Below are positions 8,930 to 19,285 of a stretch of DNA of 64,000 nucleotides, piece by piece. Both the position numbers and the translations under genes were made by a program. The stretch comes from Brevibacterium casei CIP 102111. Its GTDB lineage: Bacteria; Actinomycetota; Actinomycetes; Actinomycetales; Brevibacteriaceae. How positions within the stretch are numbered: position 1 is the stretch's first letter; the number at the start of each line of letters is the position of its first letter. The notes beneath the pieces were generated by a model, which worked only from the letters and a program-made list of their open reading frames with translations, was not told where the DNA came from and did not search any database. The stretch spans positions 186,001-250,000 of the forward strand of contig NZ_FXZC01000002.1 in NCBI RefSeq assembly GCF_900169275.1, in the 5' to 3' direction.

Positions 8930-9102
8930 GTGTACTCCTTCGGGACATGGGTGACTGCCCAGTAAGCTTAGTGTGCGATCGTTCAGTAGTGAAATCGCTC
9001 ACCTTTTCCGTCCTGCGAGGTCTCATCTGCAGTCTAGCCACATGAGAGGGCCGAACGCTCAGGCTACGATGGATCAAACGTGAAGTCTGGTGAAGGTTGG
9101 TA

Positions 9103-12015
9103 ATGACGACGAACCCTGAGGAGACCGGCTTCCGCTACGACGCGGAGCTGGCGGAGAAGATCGAGTCGACTTGGCAGCGCACATGGGAGCAGGCGGGCAC
9201 GTTCCACACGCCCAACCCGACCGGTGACCTCAGCCAGGACCTCGACGCCTCCTCAGCGTCCGCGTACGGACCGCCGTCCGACCTCGGCGAGCGGGAATCC
9301 CTCTACATCATGGACATGTTCCCCTACCCCTCGGGCGCGGGACTCCACGTCGGACATCCCCTGGGCTACCTCGGCACCGACGTCTACGGCCGCTACCAGC
9401 GCATGCGCGGGCGCAATGTCATGCACGCGCTGTCCTACGACGCCTTCGGCCTGCCCGCGGACCTCTACGCGGTCCAGACCGGGCAGCATCCGCGGATCAC
9501 GACGGACGCGAACATGGCGAACATGAAGGCACAGCTGCGCCGGCTCGGCCTCGCCCACGACGAGCGCCGCAGCTTCGCGACGACCGACGACGACTTCGTC
9601 AAGTGGACGCAGTGGATCTTCCTCCAGATCTTCAACTCGTGGTACGACCCCGAAGCGCAGACCCCCGGCGAGGACGGCACGGGTGCAGCCCGGCCGATCT
9701 CCACGCTCATCGAGCAGTTCGCCACCGGTCAGCGCCCCACCCCCGACGGCCGTCCGTGGCAGGAGCTCAGCCACGCCGAGCAGGAGACCGTCCTCCAGGA
9801 CTTCCGGCTCGCCTATGTCTCGGAGTCCCCGGTCAACTGGGCTCCGGGCCTGGGCACCGTGCTCGCGAACGAGGAGGTCACCGCCGACGGGCTGTCCGAA
9901 CGCGGGAACTTCCCCGTCTACACGCGCACTCTGCGCCAGTGGAACATGCGCATCACCGCCTATGCGGACCGTCTCATCGACGACCTCGACGCCCTCGACT
10001 GGCCGAGCGCGGTCCACCGGATGCAGGTCAACTGGATCGGCCGCTCGAAGGGCGCCCTGCTGCGCCTGCCGCTGACCGGCTCCGAGTCCTCCGTCGAGGT
10101 CTACACGACCCGACCGGACACGCTCTTCGGCGCCACCTACCTCGTGCTCAGCCCCGAGCATCCGCAGGTCGCCGAGCTGACCGCAGCAGAGTGGGATCCG
10201 CAGACCCCCGAGCAGTGGCGTGGCGGAGCGGCCAGCCCCGCCGAGGCGATCGCCGCCTACCAGCGGGCAGCGGCGGCCAAGACCGACGCCGACCGGCAGC
10301 AGAGCCGGGAGAAGACCGGCATCTTCACCGGGTCATACGCCGAGAACCCGGCCACCGGGCAGCAGATCCCGATCTTCGTCGCCGACTACGTCCTCATGGG
10401 CTACGGCACCGGCGCGATCATGGCTGTGCCCGCCGAGGATGCCCGCGACTGGGAGTTCGCGAAGGAGTTCGGTCTGCCCTACGTCCGGACGGTCCAGCCG
10501 CCTGCCGACCACGACGAGGACACCCCGTACACGGGCCCCGGAGTGATGATCAACTCCGCCAACGCCGAGGTCGACGTCAACGGGCTCGCCGTCGACGAGG
10601 CGAAGGCGAGGGTCACCGCGTGGCTGGCGGAGAAGGGCCTGGCCGAGGAGTCGACGCAGTACCGCCTGCGGGACTGGCTGTTCTCCCGGCAACGCTACTG
10701 GGGTGAGCCGTTCCCCATCGTCTACGACGAGACGGGGACCCCGATCGCCCTGCCCGACGAGATGCTGCCCGTCGAGCTGCCCGAGGTCGACAACTTCGCC
10801 CCGCGCACCTTCGCCCCCGACGACGCCGACTCCCAGCCGGAGCCGGCGCTCGGCCGCAACCGCGACTGGGTCGAGGTCGAACTCGACCTCGGCGACGGTC
10901 CGCGGACGTACTTCCGGGAGACGAACACGATGCCCAACTGGGCCGGCTCCTCGTGGTACCAGCTGCGCTACGCCGACCCGCACAACTCCTCGGCCGTCGT
11001 CGACCCCGTCAACGAGGAGTACTGGCTGGGGCCGCGGGACGCGAAGCCGCGCGGCGGCGCCGACCTCTACGTCGGCGGTCAGGAGCATGCCGTGCTCCAC
11101 CTCCTCTACGCCCGCTTCTGGCACAAGGTCCTCCACGACCTCGGCTACCTCACGTCCTCGGAGCCCTTCCACCGGCTCGTCAACCAGGGCTACATCCAGG
11201 CGTATGCCTACACGGACTCCCGCGGCGTCTACGTCCCCGCCGCCGAGGTGGAGGAGCGGGCCGGCGACGACGGCGAGCTGACGTTCTGGTACCAGGGCGA
11301 GCAGGTCAACCGTGAGTACGGCAAGATCGGCAAGTCCCTGAAGAACTCGGTCATGCCCGACGAGATGTACGACGCCTACGGCGCCGACACGTTCCGCGTC
11401 TACGAGATGTCGATGGGTCCCATCGAGCAGGACCGTCCGTGGGAGACCCGCGCCGTCGTCGGCGCCCAGCGCTTCCTCCAGCGGGTGTGGCGCCTCTTCG
11501 TCGACGAGACGACCGGAGAGTCCGTGATCGCCGAGGGCACCGCCGACCCGGAGACCCTCAAGGTCGCCCACCAGGTCATCGCCGGAGTCCGCGACGACAT
11601 GGACCATCTGCGGTTCAACACGGCGATCTCGAAGCTCATCGTGCTCACGAACCACCTGACGAAGCAGGGTGCCGCCACGGCCGACGTCCTCGAGCCGTTG
11701 GCGATCATGCTCTCTCCCTTCGCCCCGCACCTGGCCGAAGAGCTGTGGTCGCGGCTCGGCCACGAGTCCTCGATCACCTACGTCGACTTCCCGGAGGCGG
11801 ACCCCGCCTACCTCGTCGCCGACACCGTCACCGCGGTCGTCCAGGTCAAGGGGAAGGTCCGGGCCCGTCTCGACGTCGCCCCCGACATCTCCGAGGCCGA
11901 CCTCGAGGCGCTCGCTCTCGAGTCGTCGAACGTCCAGCGGGCGCTCGGCGGAGCCGGCGTGCGCAAGGTCATCGTCAAGGCGCCGAAGCTCGTCAACATC
12001 GTCCCCGAGGCCTGA
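9103..12015 (+). CDS. leuS: Leucyl-tRNA synthetase
   Basis: A class I synthetase of 970 residues that charges tRNA-Leu. The HIGH-type motif is in [15 protein letters not shown] (74-88) and the KMSKS equivalent is KIGKS near 741-745. Between them lies the CP1 editing domain, including a [18 protein letters not shown] segment with the conserved editing Asp. The C-terminal anticodon-binding region follows. The ATG at 9103 has GAAGG 6 nt upstream; a TTG two codons earlier is less likely. No T-box or other leader structure was seen upstream. The last codons are built into a hairpin before nadE. Confidence 0.97.
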   Translation: MTTNPEETGFRYDAELAEKIESTWQRTWEQAGTFHTPNPTGDLSQDLDASSASAYGPPSDLGERESLYIMDMFPYPSGAGLHVGHPLGYLGTDVYGRYQRMRGRNVMHALSYDAFGLPADLYAVQTGQHPRITTDANMANMKAQLRRLGLAHDERRSFATTDDDFVKWTQWIFLQIFNSWYDPEAQTPGEDGTGAARPISTLIEQFATGQRPTPDGRPWQELSHAEQETVLQDFRLAYVSESPVNWAPGLGTVLANEEVTADGLSERGNFPVYTRTLRQWNMRITAYADRLIDDLDALDWPSAVHRMQVNWIGRSKGALLRLPLTGSESSVEVYTTRPDTLFGATYLVLSPEHPQVAELTAAEWDPQTPEQWRGGAASPAEAIAAYQRAAAAKTDADRQQSREKTGIFTGSYAENPATGQQIPIFVADYVLMGYGTGAIMAVPAEDARDWEFAKEFGLPYVRTVQPPADHDEDTPYTGPGVMINSANAEVDVNGLAVDEAKARVTAWLAEKGLAEESTQYRLRDWLFSRQRYWGEPFPIVYDETGTPIALPDEMLPVELPEVDNFAPRTFAPDDADSQPEPALGRNRDWVEVELDLGDGPRTYFRETNTMPNWAGSSWYQLRYADPHNSSAVVDPVNEEYWLGPRDAKPRGGADLYVGGQEHAVLHLLYARFWHKVLHDLGYLTSSEPFHRLVNQGYIQAYAYTDSRGVYVPAAEVEERAGDDGELTFWYQGEQVNREYGKIGKSLKNSVMPDEMYDAYGADTFRVYEMSMGPIEQDRPWETRAVVGAQRFLQRVWRLFVDETTGESVIAEGTADPETLKVAHQVIAGVRDDMDHLRFNTAISKLIVLTNHLTKQGAATADVLEPLAIMLSPFAPHLAEELWSRLGHESSITYVDFPEADPAYLVADTVTAVVQVKGKVRARLDVAPDISEADLEALALESSNVQRALGGAGVRKVIVKAPKLVNIVPEA

Positions 12016-12026
12016 GTCCAGGCCTC
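12007..12026 (+). terminator. Short hairpin overlapping the leuS stop
   Basis: GAGGCCTG and CAGGCCTC form an 8-bp stem with an AGTC loop. The 5' arm encodes the last two leuS codons and reaches into the stop. It probably gives partial termination, because nadE begins only 25 bases downstream with its own Shine-Dalgarno sequence. Confidence 0.5.
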
Positions 12027-12050
12027 TGACCAGGAAGGGCTCAGACCTTC

Positions 12051-12887
12051 ATGAGCACACACGACGCCGTCCAGGACGAGATCCGCAGCACCCTCGGCGT
12101 GCGCCCGGAGATCGACCCGGCGACCGAAGTGAAGAAGCGGGTCGACTTCCTCGTCGACTACGTGCTGACCACGGGAGTGCGCGGCCTCGTCCTCGGCATC
12201 AGCGGAGGCCAGGACTCGACCCTGGCCGGTCGGCTGTGCCAGCTCGCGGTCGAGGACCTGCGCCGGCGCGGTGCCGACGCCGAGTTCTGGGCGGTGCGCC
12301 TGCCGTACCGCGTCCAAGCCGATGAGTCCGATGCGCAGGACGCGCTGAAGTTCATCGATGCCGACCACGAGGTCGTCTTCAACATCGGCGCCGCCACCGA
12401 CGCCGCCGCCGAGGAGTACCGTGCGGCGATGGGGGAGGCGATCTCCGACTTCGGCAAGGGCAACGTCAAGGCGCGGATGCGGATGACGGCTCAGTTCGAG
12501 ATCGCCGGGGAGAAGCGGCTCCTCGTCGTCGGCACCGATCATGCCGCCGAGGCGGTCACCGGTTTCTTCACGAAGTTCGGCGACGGTGCCGCCGACGTCA
12601 TCCCGCTCTCCGGGCTGAGCAAACGGCAGGGCCGGGCCCTGCTGCGCCACCTCGGCGCGCCTGAGCACCTGACGACGAAGACCCCGACGGCCGACCTTCT
12701 CGACGAGGCGCCGGGTCAGACCGATGAGTCGTCTCTCGGGCTCACCTACGAGCAGATCGACGACTTCCTCGAGGGCCGGGAGGTCGACGATGCGGTCGCG
12801 ACAACGATCATCGAACGCTACCGCGCGACCGAGCACAAGCGCCGCACCCCGGTCACCCCGACCGACGACTGGTGGATCCGGCACTGA
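12051..12887 (+). CDS. nadE: Ammonia-dependent NAD+ synthetase
   Basis: A 278-residue enzyme that amidates deamido-NAD with ATP in the last step of NAD synthesis. The N-type ATP pyrophosphatase P-loop is SGGQDS (51-56). The later family motifs [29 protein letters not shown] and [17 protein letters not shown] are intact. There is no glutaminase domain, so the nitrogen donor should be ammonia, and the length fits the short NadE type. The start ATG follows AGGAAGG. Confidence 0.95.
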   Translation: MSTHDAVQDEIRSTLGVRPEIDPATEVKKRVDFLVDYVLTTGVRGLVLGISGGQDSTLAGRLCQLAVEDLRRRGADAEFWAVRLPYRVQADESDAQDALKFIDADHEVVFNIGAATDAAAEEYRAAMGEAISDFGKGNVKARMRMTAQFEIAGEKRLLVVGTDHAAEAVTGFFTKFGDGAADVIPLSGLSKRQGRALLRHLGAPEHLTTKTPTADLLDEAPGQTDESSLGLTYEQIDDFLEGREVDDAVATTIIERYRATEHKRRTPVTPTDDWWIRH

Positions 12888-12925
12888 GGGACGGCGATCG
12901 TCCCGAGGATCAGTGAGCGAACGAC

Positions 12926-12953
12926 GAGACCCCGACCATCCGGTCGGGGTCTC
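12926..12953. terminator. Bidirectional hairpin terminator
   Basis: A perfect 12-bp stem (GAGACCCCGACC) with the loop ATCC lies between the convergent nadE and the following membrane-protein gene. Confidence 0.8.
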
Positions 12954-12971
12954 TGTGCGTCTGCCTTGGGT

Positions 12972-13667
12972 TCAGGCGACGAGGCCGAGTTCGAGCGCGG
13001 TCTGCTTGAACTCCCAGCGGGCGGAGACGAAGCGGTCCCCGAGGCTCTCGCCGCGGCTGCGGGCCTCGGTGTACTCGCGCCAGCCGCCCTCGCGGGTGTC
13101 ACCGGGGCGGATCTCGCGCTTCGCGTCGTCGTCGCTGAGCGTCCGCGTCTCCTCGTTCACCCAGATCGACAGCGCCTCGGCGGCGCGGTAGAGGTTCATG
13201 AACGCGGTGTGCGAGCGGGGATTGTCGAAGCTCGACTTCGCGAACTCCTCGCGGAAGGTGTGCAGGGGGGCCAACTCGTCGACGGCAAGCGTGCCGAAGG
13301 TCGCATCGAGACGCAGGGACTGGACGAGGCCGCCCTCGTCGGGTAGGAGGGTGAGGATGCGCTGCGCCCGCGTCTCGTCGGGGATCTGGGCGACCTCCTC
13401 GTCGACGGGGGTGAGCCCCACCGCGTCGAGGCGTCCGCGTTCGGTGCTCAGACTCTGGCGCAGGGCATCGATCTGGGACTGGGCCCTCCGCCATTCGCCG
13501 TGGAAGATGAGCAGGGCCGCCGCCGCACCGAGGCAGACGACGATGCCGATCACCCACGCGAAGGGGTGGAGCGGGGGGATGAGGAAGAGGACGAGTCCGA
13601 CGACGACGATGGCCGCGAGTGCCACCGCTGCCGTCGAATTGGTGAGGAAATCGAGGAAACGCTTCAC
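12972..13667 (-). CDS. Membrane protein of unknown function, two N-terminal TM segments
   Basis: A 231-residue protein. Two hydrophobic segments near residues 11-31 and 34-56 are followed by a coiled-coil-prone stretch (WRRAQSQIDALRQSLSTERGRL) and a C-terminal soluble domain of about 140 residues. I recognise no family. The chosen GTG at 13665-13667 lies 7 nt after TACGCT on the minus strand, so the message is probably leaderless. Upstream in-frame starts would run into the divergent UDP-glucose dehydrogenase gene. Confidence 0.7.
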   Translation of the reverse strand: MKRFLDFLTNSTAAVALAAIVVVGLVLFLIPPLHPFAWVIGIVVCLGAAAALLIFHGEWRRAQSQIDALRQSLSTERGRLDAVGLTPVDEEVAQIPDETRAQRILTLLPDEGGLVQSLRLDATFGTLAVDELAPLHTFREEFAKSSFDNPRSHTAFMNLYRAAEALSIWVNEETRTLSDDDAKREIRPGDTREGGWREYTEARSRGESLGDRFVSARWEFKQTALELGLVA

Positions 13668-13680
13668 GAATCCAAGCGTA
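13668..13680 (-). promoter_or_regulatory. Leaderless promoter of the membrane-protein gene
   Basis: TACGCT on the minus strand is followed by 7 nt and the GTG start. No Shine-Dalgarno sequence is present. Confidence 0.5.
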
Positions 13681-13717
13681 CTGTTTCCGCCTCCAGATAT
13701 CGTGCAAGCAGGTGACA

Positions 13718-13723
13718 TATAGT
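13718..13723 (+). promoter_or_regulatory. Candidate -10 box of the UDP-glucose dehydrogenase gene
   Basis: TATAGT lies 38 bases before the chosen GTG. No convincing -35 element is visible. Confidence 0.4.
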
Positions 13724-13760
13724 GTGCGTGAAATTGCTCGGTTCGAACGGGAGTGTGCGG

Positions 13761-15068
13761 GTGAAGGTTTCGGTCATCGGTTGTGGGTACCTGGGAGCCG
13801 TGCACGCGGCCGCGATGGCGTCGCTGGGCCATGAGGTCGTCGGCGTCGATGTCGACGAGGCCAAGGTCAGCGCCCTGCGCGAGGGCAGGCCCCCGTTCTT
13901 CGAACCCGGCCTCGCCGACCTGTTGCTCGAAGCCCAGGACAAGGGCAGCCTCGACTTCACCACCGACATCGCCGATGCCGCCGAGGCGCGCGTGCACTTC
14001 GTGTGCGTGGGCACCCCGCAGAAGCCCGGCGAGTTCGCCGCCGACGTCACCTATGTCGATGCGGCTGTGGATGCGCTGCTGCCGCACCTGCAGCCCGGGG
14101 CGGTCGTCGTCGGCAAGTCTACGGTGCCCGTGGGCACTGCCGGTCGCCTCGCCGGACTCGTCGAACCCGCCGGGGGAGTCCTCATGTGGAACCCCGAGTT
14201 CCTCCGCGAGGGCCACGCCGTCGAGGACACGCTCCACCCGAACCGTCTCGTCTACGGTGTCGCCGACGGGCAAGCCGGGGAGACGGCCACTGAGGCCCTC
14301 GACGAGGTCTACGCCTCGATGCTCGAAGCCGACACTCCGCGCCTGGTCGCCGACTTCGCGACCGCCGAGCTCGTCAAGACCGCGGCGAACTCGTTCCTTG
14401 CCACGAAGATCTCGTTCATCAACGCGATGGCCGAACTCTGCGAGACCTCCGGTGCCGATGTCACGCTCCTTGCCGATGCGATCGGGATGGATGACCGGAT
14501 CGGTCGGAAGTTCCTCAACGCGGGTCTCGGCTTCGGCGGCGGGTGCCTGCCCAAGGACATCCGCGCGTTCATGGCCCGTGCCGGTGAGCTCGGTGCCGAT
14601 CAGGCGGTGGCGTTCCTCAGGGAGATCGACTCGATCAACATGCGTCGGCGGGTGCGGATGGTCGACATCGCCCGCGATGCCCTCGGCGGGTCGTTCATCG
14701 GCAAGAGGATCACGATCCTCGGTGCGGCGTTCAAACCCGACAGCGACGATGTCCGGGACTCGCCGGCCCTGGCCGTCGCCCGTCTCATCGGAACGCAGGG
14801 CGGTGTCGTCACCGTCACCGATCCCGAGGCTGTCGACAACGCCTCCCGGGCGTTCCCGGAGCTCAACTTCGTCACAGACACCACCGAGGCGCTCACGGGG
14901 GCCGATGCGGTGCTCCTGCTCACCGAGTGGAGCGAGTACCGCGACCTCGACCCGGCCCAGGTGGCGGGCCTGGTGGCGAACACGGTCCTCGTCGACGGGC
15001 GCAACGTCCTCGATCCGCAGCAGTGGCGCGCGGCGGGGTGGACGTATCGGGCGCTGGGGCGCCCATGA
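13761..15068 (+). CDS. UDP-glucose/GDP-mannose dehydrogenase family protein
   Basis: A 435-residue enzyme predicted to oxidise UDP-glucose to UDP-glucuronate with two NAD+ molecules, supplying precursors for surface polysaccharides. The N-terminal NAD motif is GCGYLG (7-12) and the catalytic Cys262 is in GFGGGCLPKD. The C-terminal UDP-binding domain carries GAAFKPDSDDVRDSPA. GTG at 13761 was chosen because GGGAG lies 7 nt upstream and the protein then begins directly with the first beta strand; a start at 13722 would add 13 non-conserved residues. The DegV gene follows with an ATGA overlap. Confidence 0.92.
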   Translation: MKVSVIGCGYLGAVHAAAMASLGHEVVGVDVDEAKVSALREGRPPFFEPGLADLLLEAQDKGSLDFTTDIADAAEARVHFVCVGTPQKPGEFAADVTYVDAAVDALLPHLQPGAVVVGKSTVPVGTAGRLAGLVEPAGGVLMWNPEFLREGHAVEDTLHPNRLVYGVADGQAGETATEALDEVYASMLEADTPRLVADFATAELVKTAANSFLATKISFINAMAELCETSGADVTLLADAIGMDDRIGRKFLNAGLGFGGGCLPKDIRAFMARAGELGADQAVAFLREIDSINMRRRVRMVDIARDALGGSFIGKRITILGAAFKPDSDDVRDSPALAVARLIGTQGGVVTVTDPEAVDNASRAFPELNFVTDTTEALTGADAVLLLTEWSEYRDLDPAQVAGLVANTVLVDGRNVLDPQQWRAAGWTYRALGRP

Positions 15069-15940
15069 GGATCGGTCTCGTCACCGACTCGACGGCGCAG
15101 CTGCGTGAGGACGAGATCGCCCGGCTCGACGAGACCACCGGCGGGCTCTTCCGCATCGTCCCGCTCACCGTGATCATCGGCGGCGAGTCCTTCACCGACG
15201 GCGACCTCGACGTCGACGTGCTCTGCCGGGAGATGGACGCCGGCACCGAGGTGAGCACGTCGATGGCCACCCCCGGCCAGTTCGCCGCCGCCTACTCCGA
15301 CCTCATCGACCACGGCGCCGAGGCGATCGTCGTCGTCACGATGTCCGGCGAGCTCTCGGGCACCCGGGACTCCGCGGTGAGCGCAGCGGCCGACCAGCCC
15401 GTGCTCATCGACGTCGTCGACTCCCGCACCACCTCGGCGGGACTGGCCGGGGCCGTCGAGGTGGCCGCGGCAGGGATCGCCCGCGGTGAGGACGTCGCCT
15501 CGATCGCCGGGACCGTCGCCGACTGGTGCGCCGGAGAGACGACGACGGTCTTCGCCCCGCAGAGCCTCGAGCATCTGCGCCGGGGCGGGCGCATCGGCGC
15601 CGCGTCCTCGCTGCTCGGTCGCGCCCTGCAGATCGTTCCCGTGCTCGGGCTGACCGGCGGGGTCGTCACCCCGATCGCCCGGGTGCGCACGCGCGCGAAG
15701 GCGCTCGAGCGGATGAGTCTCATCGCCGCCGAGGCGGCCGCATCCCTGAGCGAGGACGACCGGCCGCTCGAGATCGAGGTCCAGCAGGCCGACGGTCATC
15801 CTGATGATGCGGACGTCGTCGCTCTCACCGAGAAGCTCGCCGAGCGGGGGCTGACGACGAGCTTCCGCACCCTCTCACCGATCATCACCGCCCATGTCGG
15901 CCCCGGCGCCCTCGGCATCACGATCCAGACGACGCCCTGA
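15065..15940 (+). CDS. DegV family fatty-acid-binding protein
   Basis: A 291-residue DegV-fold protein. It starts with the conserved MRIGLVTDSTAQL, has the family MATPGQF loop and S(G)ELSGTRDSA, and ends with THxGPGALG-type residues (here AHVGPGALGI). DegV proteins bind a fatty acid and, in Firmicutes, serve as FakB for fatty-acid kinase. No FakA partner is present nearby. The ATG overlaps the upstream stop (ATGA), so it is translationally coupled to the UDP-glucose dehydrogenase gene. Confidence 0.9.
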   Translation: MRIGLVTDSTAQLREDEIARLDETTGGLFRIVPLTVIIGGESFTDGDLDVDVLCREMDAGTEVSTSMATPGQFAAAYSDLIDHGAEAIVVVTMSGELSGTRDSAVSAAADQPVLIDVVDSRTTSAGLAGAVEVAAAGIARGEDVASIAGTVADWCAGETTTVFAPQSLEHLRRGGRIGAASSLLGRALQIVPVLGLTGGVVTPIARVRTRAKALERMSLIAAEAAASLSEDDRPLEIEVQQADGHPDDADVVALTEKLAERGLTTSFRTLSPIITAHVGPGALGITIQTTP

Positions 15941-16062
15941 CTCCTCACTCGTGCGCATTTTTCTGTGCACGCTCGCCCCACTCGTGCGCTCACGGCCTGT
16001 GGACGCTCAGCCTCCGTCCACAGGCATTGTCGACGTCCTGGTCTCGTGGCGGGTTCGAGCCG

Positions 16063-16074
16063 TAGCGTGCGCGC
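16063..16074 (+). promoter_or_regulatory. Leaderless promoter of comEA
   Basis: TAGCGT is followed by exactly 6 nt and the ATG of comEA, with no Shine-Dalgarno sequence. The 134-base gap before comEA holds nothing else that I recognise. Confidence 0.5.
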
Positions 16075-16932
16075 ATGGCTGTGTCCCCTGACGACCGGTT
16101 TGCCGGCCTCCTCACGTCGAGCGCGGAACGCGGCGGCTTGGTGCCCGGCGATGTCGTCACGAGCGACACCGCCGGCGACGCGGAGCCCGTCGAACCCCGC
16201 CGCGTCCGCCTCCCGGTTCTCATCGCGCTGGCCGTGGCGACGATCGCCGTCCTCGTCCTCGCGTACTGGGTGCTCCGACCGGCCGACACCGAACAGGCGC
16301 CGAGCGCCCCGGCACCCGCGGCGAAAGACGCTCCGGCACCAGGGGCGGGCGACGCTGCACCGGGCGGGCAGGGTGCAGCCGGTGAGACGGGTGGTGCGTC
16401 ACCCGGGGCCGACCCCGCGGCCGAGGTCGTCGTCCACGTCACCGGGGAGGTCGAGAATCCCTCCGTCGTCACCTTGGCCGGCGGTTCACGCGTCCGTGAC
16501 GCCGTCGATGCCGCCGGGGGCCTGACGGCCGATGCCGACGCCGAGGCGGTCAACCTCGCCCGCATCGTCACAGACGGCGAGCAGATCCGGATCCCCGCAG
16601 TCGGGGAGGACCCTCCCGCCTCGGCGCCGACGGCTCCTGCTCCTTCGGGCGCTGACGGCTCGGGGTCGGGCGCCGACTCGTCGGGCTCAGGCTCGCCTGG
16701 CAGCGGGGGAGGCGCCGATGCCTCGGGCAGCGGGACCGGCGCGAAGATCGACCTCAACACGGCGGATTCGACGACCCTGCAGACCCTGCCCGGAGTCGGC
16801 CCCGTCACCGCCGAGGCGATCATCGCCCACCGCGAGGCGACGCCGTTCACCAGCGTCGAGGACCTCCTCCTCGTCAAACGCATCGGGCCGAAGACCTTCG
16901 AAAGCCTCAAGGACCTTGTCACGGTCGGGTGA
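16075..16932 (+). CDS. comEA: ComEA-like helix-hairpin-helix DNA-binding protein
   Basis: A 285-residue membrane-anchored protein. One TM segment lies near residues 45-67, followed by an Ala/Pro/Gly-rich linker. An SLBB domain spans about 120-175 (VVVHVTGEVENPSVVTLAGGSRVRDAV), then a Ser/Gly linker. The C-terminal tandem helix-hairpin-helix domain begins at KIDLNTADSTTLQTLPGVG. ComEA binds incoming DNA outside the membrane during natural transformation and hands it to ComEC, which is the next gene. Whether this organism is competent is not shown. Confidence 0.9.
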   Translation: MAVSPDDRFAGLLTSSAERGGLVPGDVVTSDTAGDAEPVEPRRVRLPVLIALAVATIAVLVLAYWVLRPADTEQAPSAPAPAAKDAPAPGAGDAAPGGQGAAGETGGASPGADPAAEVVVHVTGEVENPSVVTLAGGSRVRDAVDAAGGLTADADAEAVNLARIVTDGEQIRIPAVGEDPPASAPTAPAPSGADGSGSGADSSGSGSPGSGGGADASGSGTGAKIDLNTADSTTLQTLPGVGPVTAEAIIAHREATPFTSVEDLLLVKRIGPKTFESLKDLVTVG

Positions 16933-19246
16933 GCCGAGGGCAGGGCTGCGTCGCACCGTCGTCGACTGGACGCGGACCACGGCGACCCTGTGGCCGGGAT
17001 CGGTGCGCCTCGTCGCCTGCGCGGCGGGGCTGTGGGCACTCGCCCTCCTCGCGCCGGGACCGTGGGTGCTCGGGTTCGCCGTCGTGATCGGCGCGGTCGG
17101 ATTCGCGCTCCTGAGGCCGCGTCACCACCTCGGCGTGGGACTCATCGTCTTCGCGTGCCTCGCCTCGGTCCAGGTCCTCACGCTCGCCGCTGCGCGCGGC
17201 CCCGACGGACCCACGGACACCGAGGGGATCGTCGTCGGTACGACGACGCCCGGCCCCTCCGGGTGGTCACGACTGACCCTGATCACCCCGGGCGGATTCG
17301 CCGAAGTCCTCGCCCCAGGCACCCCCGCCGCCGGCTCGCGCGTCGTCATGCGCACCGAACGCCTCGACCGGATCCGCGTCTCCGAAGCGGAGCCGGCCGT
17401 CATCCGGGCCCCGAACCGCGTGTGGCGGTGGCGGGCCGAACTGCGGGAACGGTTCCGAGCGGACTCCCTGGCCGTCGGCCACGACGGGGGAGCGCTCCTG
17501 CCCGGCCTCGTCGTCGGCGACACGGGCCCGCAGGATGCGCAGATGGTCGAGGACATGCGCATCGTCTCCCTCACGCACCTCTCCGCCGTCTCGGGCACGA
17601 ACGTGACGATCGTCAGCCTCGGCGCGGGACTCCTCGCCGGTGCCTGCCGTGCCGGACCGCGCACGCGGGTGACCGTCGGGGTGCTCACGTGCCTCGGCTA
17701 CGTTTTCATCGTCGGCGTCGAACCGAGCGCGATCAGAGCGGCGGGGATGGCGATCGCCGTCGCTGTCGTCTTCCTCCGCGGGGGTGGGATCTCTCCGGTC
17801 GCCGTCATCGCCGGCACCGTCAGCCTGCTCCTCACCGGTCTGCCGATGCTCGCGTCCTCGGTGGGCTTCGTCCTCTCTGTGATCTCGACGACCGCGATCA
17901 TGTTCGCCGTCCCGATCCTGCTCAGACGCCTCAACGTGCGCTGGCCGCGCGCCCCGAGCGTGCTGCTCACCGCCCTCCTCGTCCCGCTCGTCGCGCAGCT
18001 GGCCTGCACGCCCGTGCTCGTCGCCATCGACCCGCGCCTCGGAGGGTGGTCGGTCGTCGCGAACGCCCTCGCGAGCCCCGCAGTGCTGCCTGCGACGATC
18101 ACCGGGTTCCTCTCCCTCCTCACCGGCGGCCTCAGCCTCCTCGGCGTTCCGGTCATGGGCTTCGCCGCCGAACTCACGGCGTGGCTCGGCTCCCTGTTTG
18201 CGTGGTGGATCGTCGCTGTCGCCCGCGTCTGCGCCCGCCTGCCCGGCGCTTCCCTGTCGTGGCCGGAGCCTCCCCTCGGATCGATCGTCGCCCTCGTCCT
18301 CCTCGCCGGGCTGACGATCGGCATCGTCCTACTCGTGCGCAGACGCCTGTGGGGAATCCCCGTCATCGTCCTCGTCATCGCCCTCGGAGCGGCCGCCGTC
18401 GTCGCCGGCAGTCCGCGGGGACCGGCGCGGGATTGGCTCGTGCTCGTCTGCGATGTCGGTCAGGGGTCGGCGACCGTGATCAACCTCGGCAACGGGGCGG
18501 GCCTCGTCGTCGACGCCGGGAAGGACCCGGTGCCGATCGATGCCTGCCTCGACGATGCCGGCATCGACCGGCTCGATCTCGCGATCTCGCATTTCGACGC
18601 CGACCACAGCGGCGGGTACGCGGGGACGACGTGGTCGCGTGACATCGGTCGGCTCTGGGTCTCGGAGACCGTCGCGAACGGTCCGGAGGTCGCCCGGATC
18701 GTCGCGGACGCCGGCGCCGAGGTGATCGGACTCTCCCGGGGGAGTCGCACCGATGTCGGCGGGGTCGGCATCGAGGTCCTCTGGCCGCCGGCCGCGGCGG
18801 CGGGCGCAACGGCCTACTTGGACAGCGGTCCTGGGAGGTTACCGGATCCCTCGGCCGTTGCGGACCCGCCCGGCAAGGACGCCGAGTCGGGCACAGCGGC
18901 GCGCAACGAGAACTCCCTCGTGCTACGCATCGACCTCGACGGGCTGAGCGTGCTCATCCCCGGCGACATCGGCGAGGAGGAGCAGTACGTCCTCGCCCAG
19001 AGCCTGCGACCGGTCGACGTCCTCATCGCGCCGCACCACGGGTCAGGAGACCTCTCCCCGGAGTTCTATCGCGCCGCCGGGGCCCGCCTCGGCACGGTCT
19101 CCGTCGGGGAGAACCGCTACGGTCACCCGACGGAGGAGTCCCTGCGCGCCTTCGGTCCGATTCCGGTGCTGCGCACCGACCGGTGCGGGACGATCGCCCT
19201 CTACTCAGGCGGCCGATACAGCACCGCACGCAGCTGCGACCGCTGA
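16916..19246 (+). CDS. comEC: ComEC/Rec2 DNA channel with metallo-beta-lactamase domain
   Basis: About 776 residues if translation begins at TTG 16916, which overlaps comEA by 17 bases and has AAGGA 3 nt upstream; GTG at 17003 is the alternative. Several N-terminal TM segments lead into the Competence domain (LTHLSAVSGTNVTIVSLGAG and following helices). The C-terminal MBL domain begins near residue 513 with DVGQGSATV and carries the metal motif HFDADHSGG near 559. The family transports single-stranded DNA across the membrane and the MBL domain may degrade the other strand. The stop region is tandemly duplicated. Confidence 0.88.
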   Translation: MSRSGEPRAGLRRTVVDWTRTTATLWPGSVRLVACAAGLWALALLAPGPWVLGFAVVIGAVGFALLRPRHHLGVGLIVFACLASVQVLTLAAARGPDGPTDTEGIVVGTTTPGPSGWSRLTLITPGGFAEVLAPGTPAAGSRVVMRTERLDRIRVSEAEPAVIRAPNRVWRWRAELRERFRADSLAVGHDGGALLPGLVVGDTGPQDAQMVEDMRIVSLTHLSAVSGTNVTIVSLGAGLLAGACRAGPRTRVTVGVLTCLGYVFIVGVEPSAIRAAGMAIAVAVVFLRGGGISPVAVIAGTVSLLLTGLPMLASSVGFVLSVISTTAIMFAVPILLRRLNVRWPRAPSVLLTALLVPLVAQLACTPVLVAIDPRLGGWSVVANALASPAVLPATITGFLSLLTGGLSLLGVPVMGFAAELTAWLGSLFAWWIVAVARVCARLPGASLSWPEPPLGSIVALVLLAGLTIGIVLLVRRRLWGIPVIVLVIALGAAAVVAGSPRGPARDWLVLVCDVGQGSATVINLGNGAGLVVDAGKDPVPIDACLDDAGIDRLDLAISHFDADHSGGYAGTTWSRDIGRLWVSETVANGPEVARIVADAGAEVIGLSRGSRTDVGGVGIEVLWPPAAAAGATAYLDSGPGRLPDPSAVADPPGKDAESGTAARNENSLVLRIDLDGLSVLIPGDIGEEEQYVLAQSLRPVDVLIAPHHGSGDLSPEFYRAAGARLGTVSVGENRYGHPTEESLRAFGPIPVLRTDRCGTIALYSGGRYSTARSCDR

Positions 19247-19285
19247 GCCGTGTCGGCGGCGGCCGCTGAACGGTGTCGGCGGCGG
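19240..19285. repeat. 23-bp tandem duplication spanning the comEC stop
   Basis: Two adjacent 23-bp copies, each beginning CCGCTGA and ending GTGTCGGCGGCGG, differ at two positions. The first copy contains the real stop codon. A partial third copy (CCGTGTCCGCGGCGGA) lies near 19304. Confidence 0.8.

Noticed and set aside
9000..9102. A T-box or other tRNA-sensing leader before leuS (also considered at thrS, hisS and aspS)
   Set aside because: The leaders are short and no T-box sequence, specifier loop or antiterminator pairing was seen.
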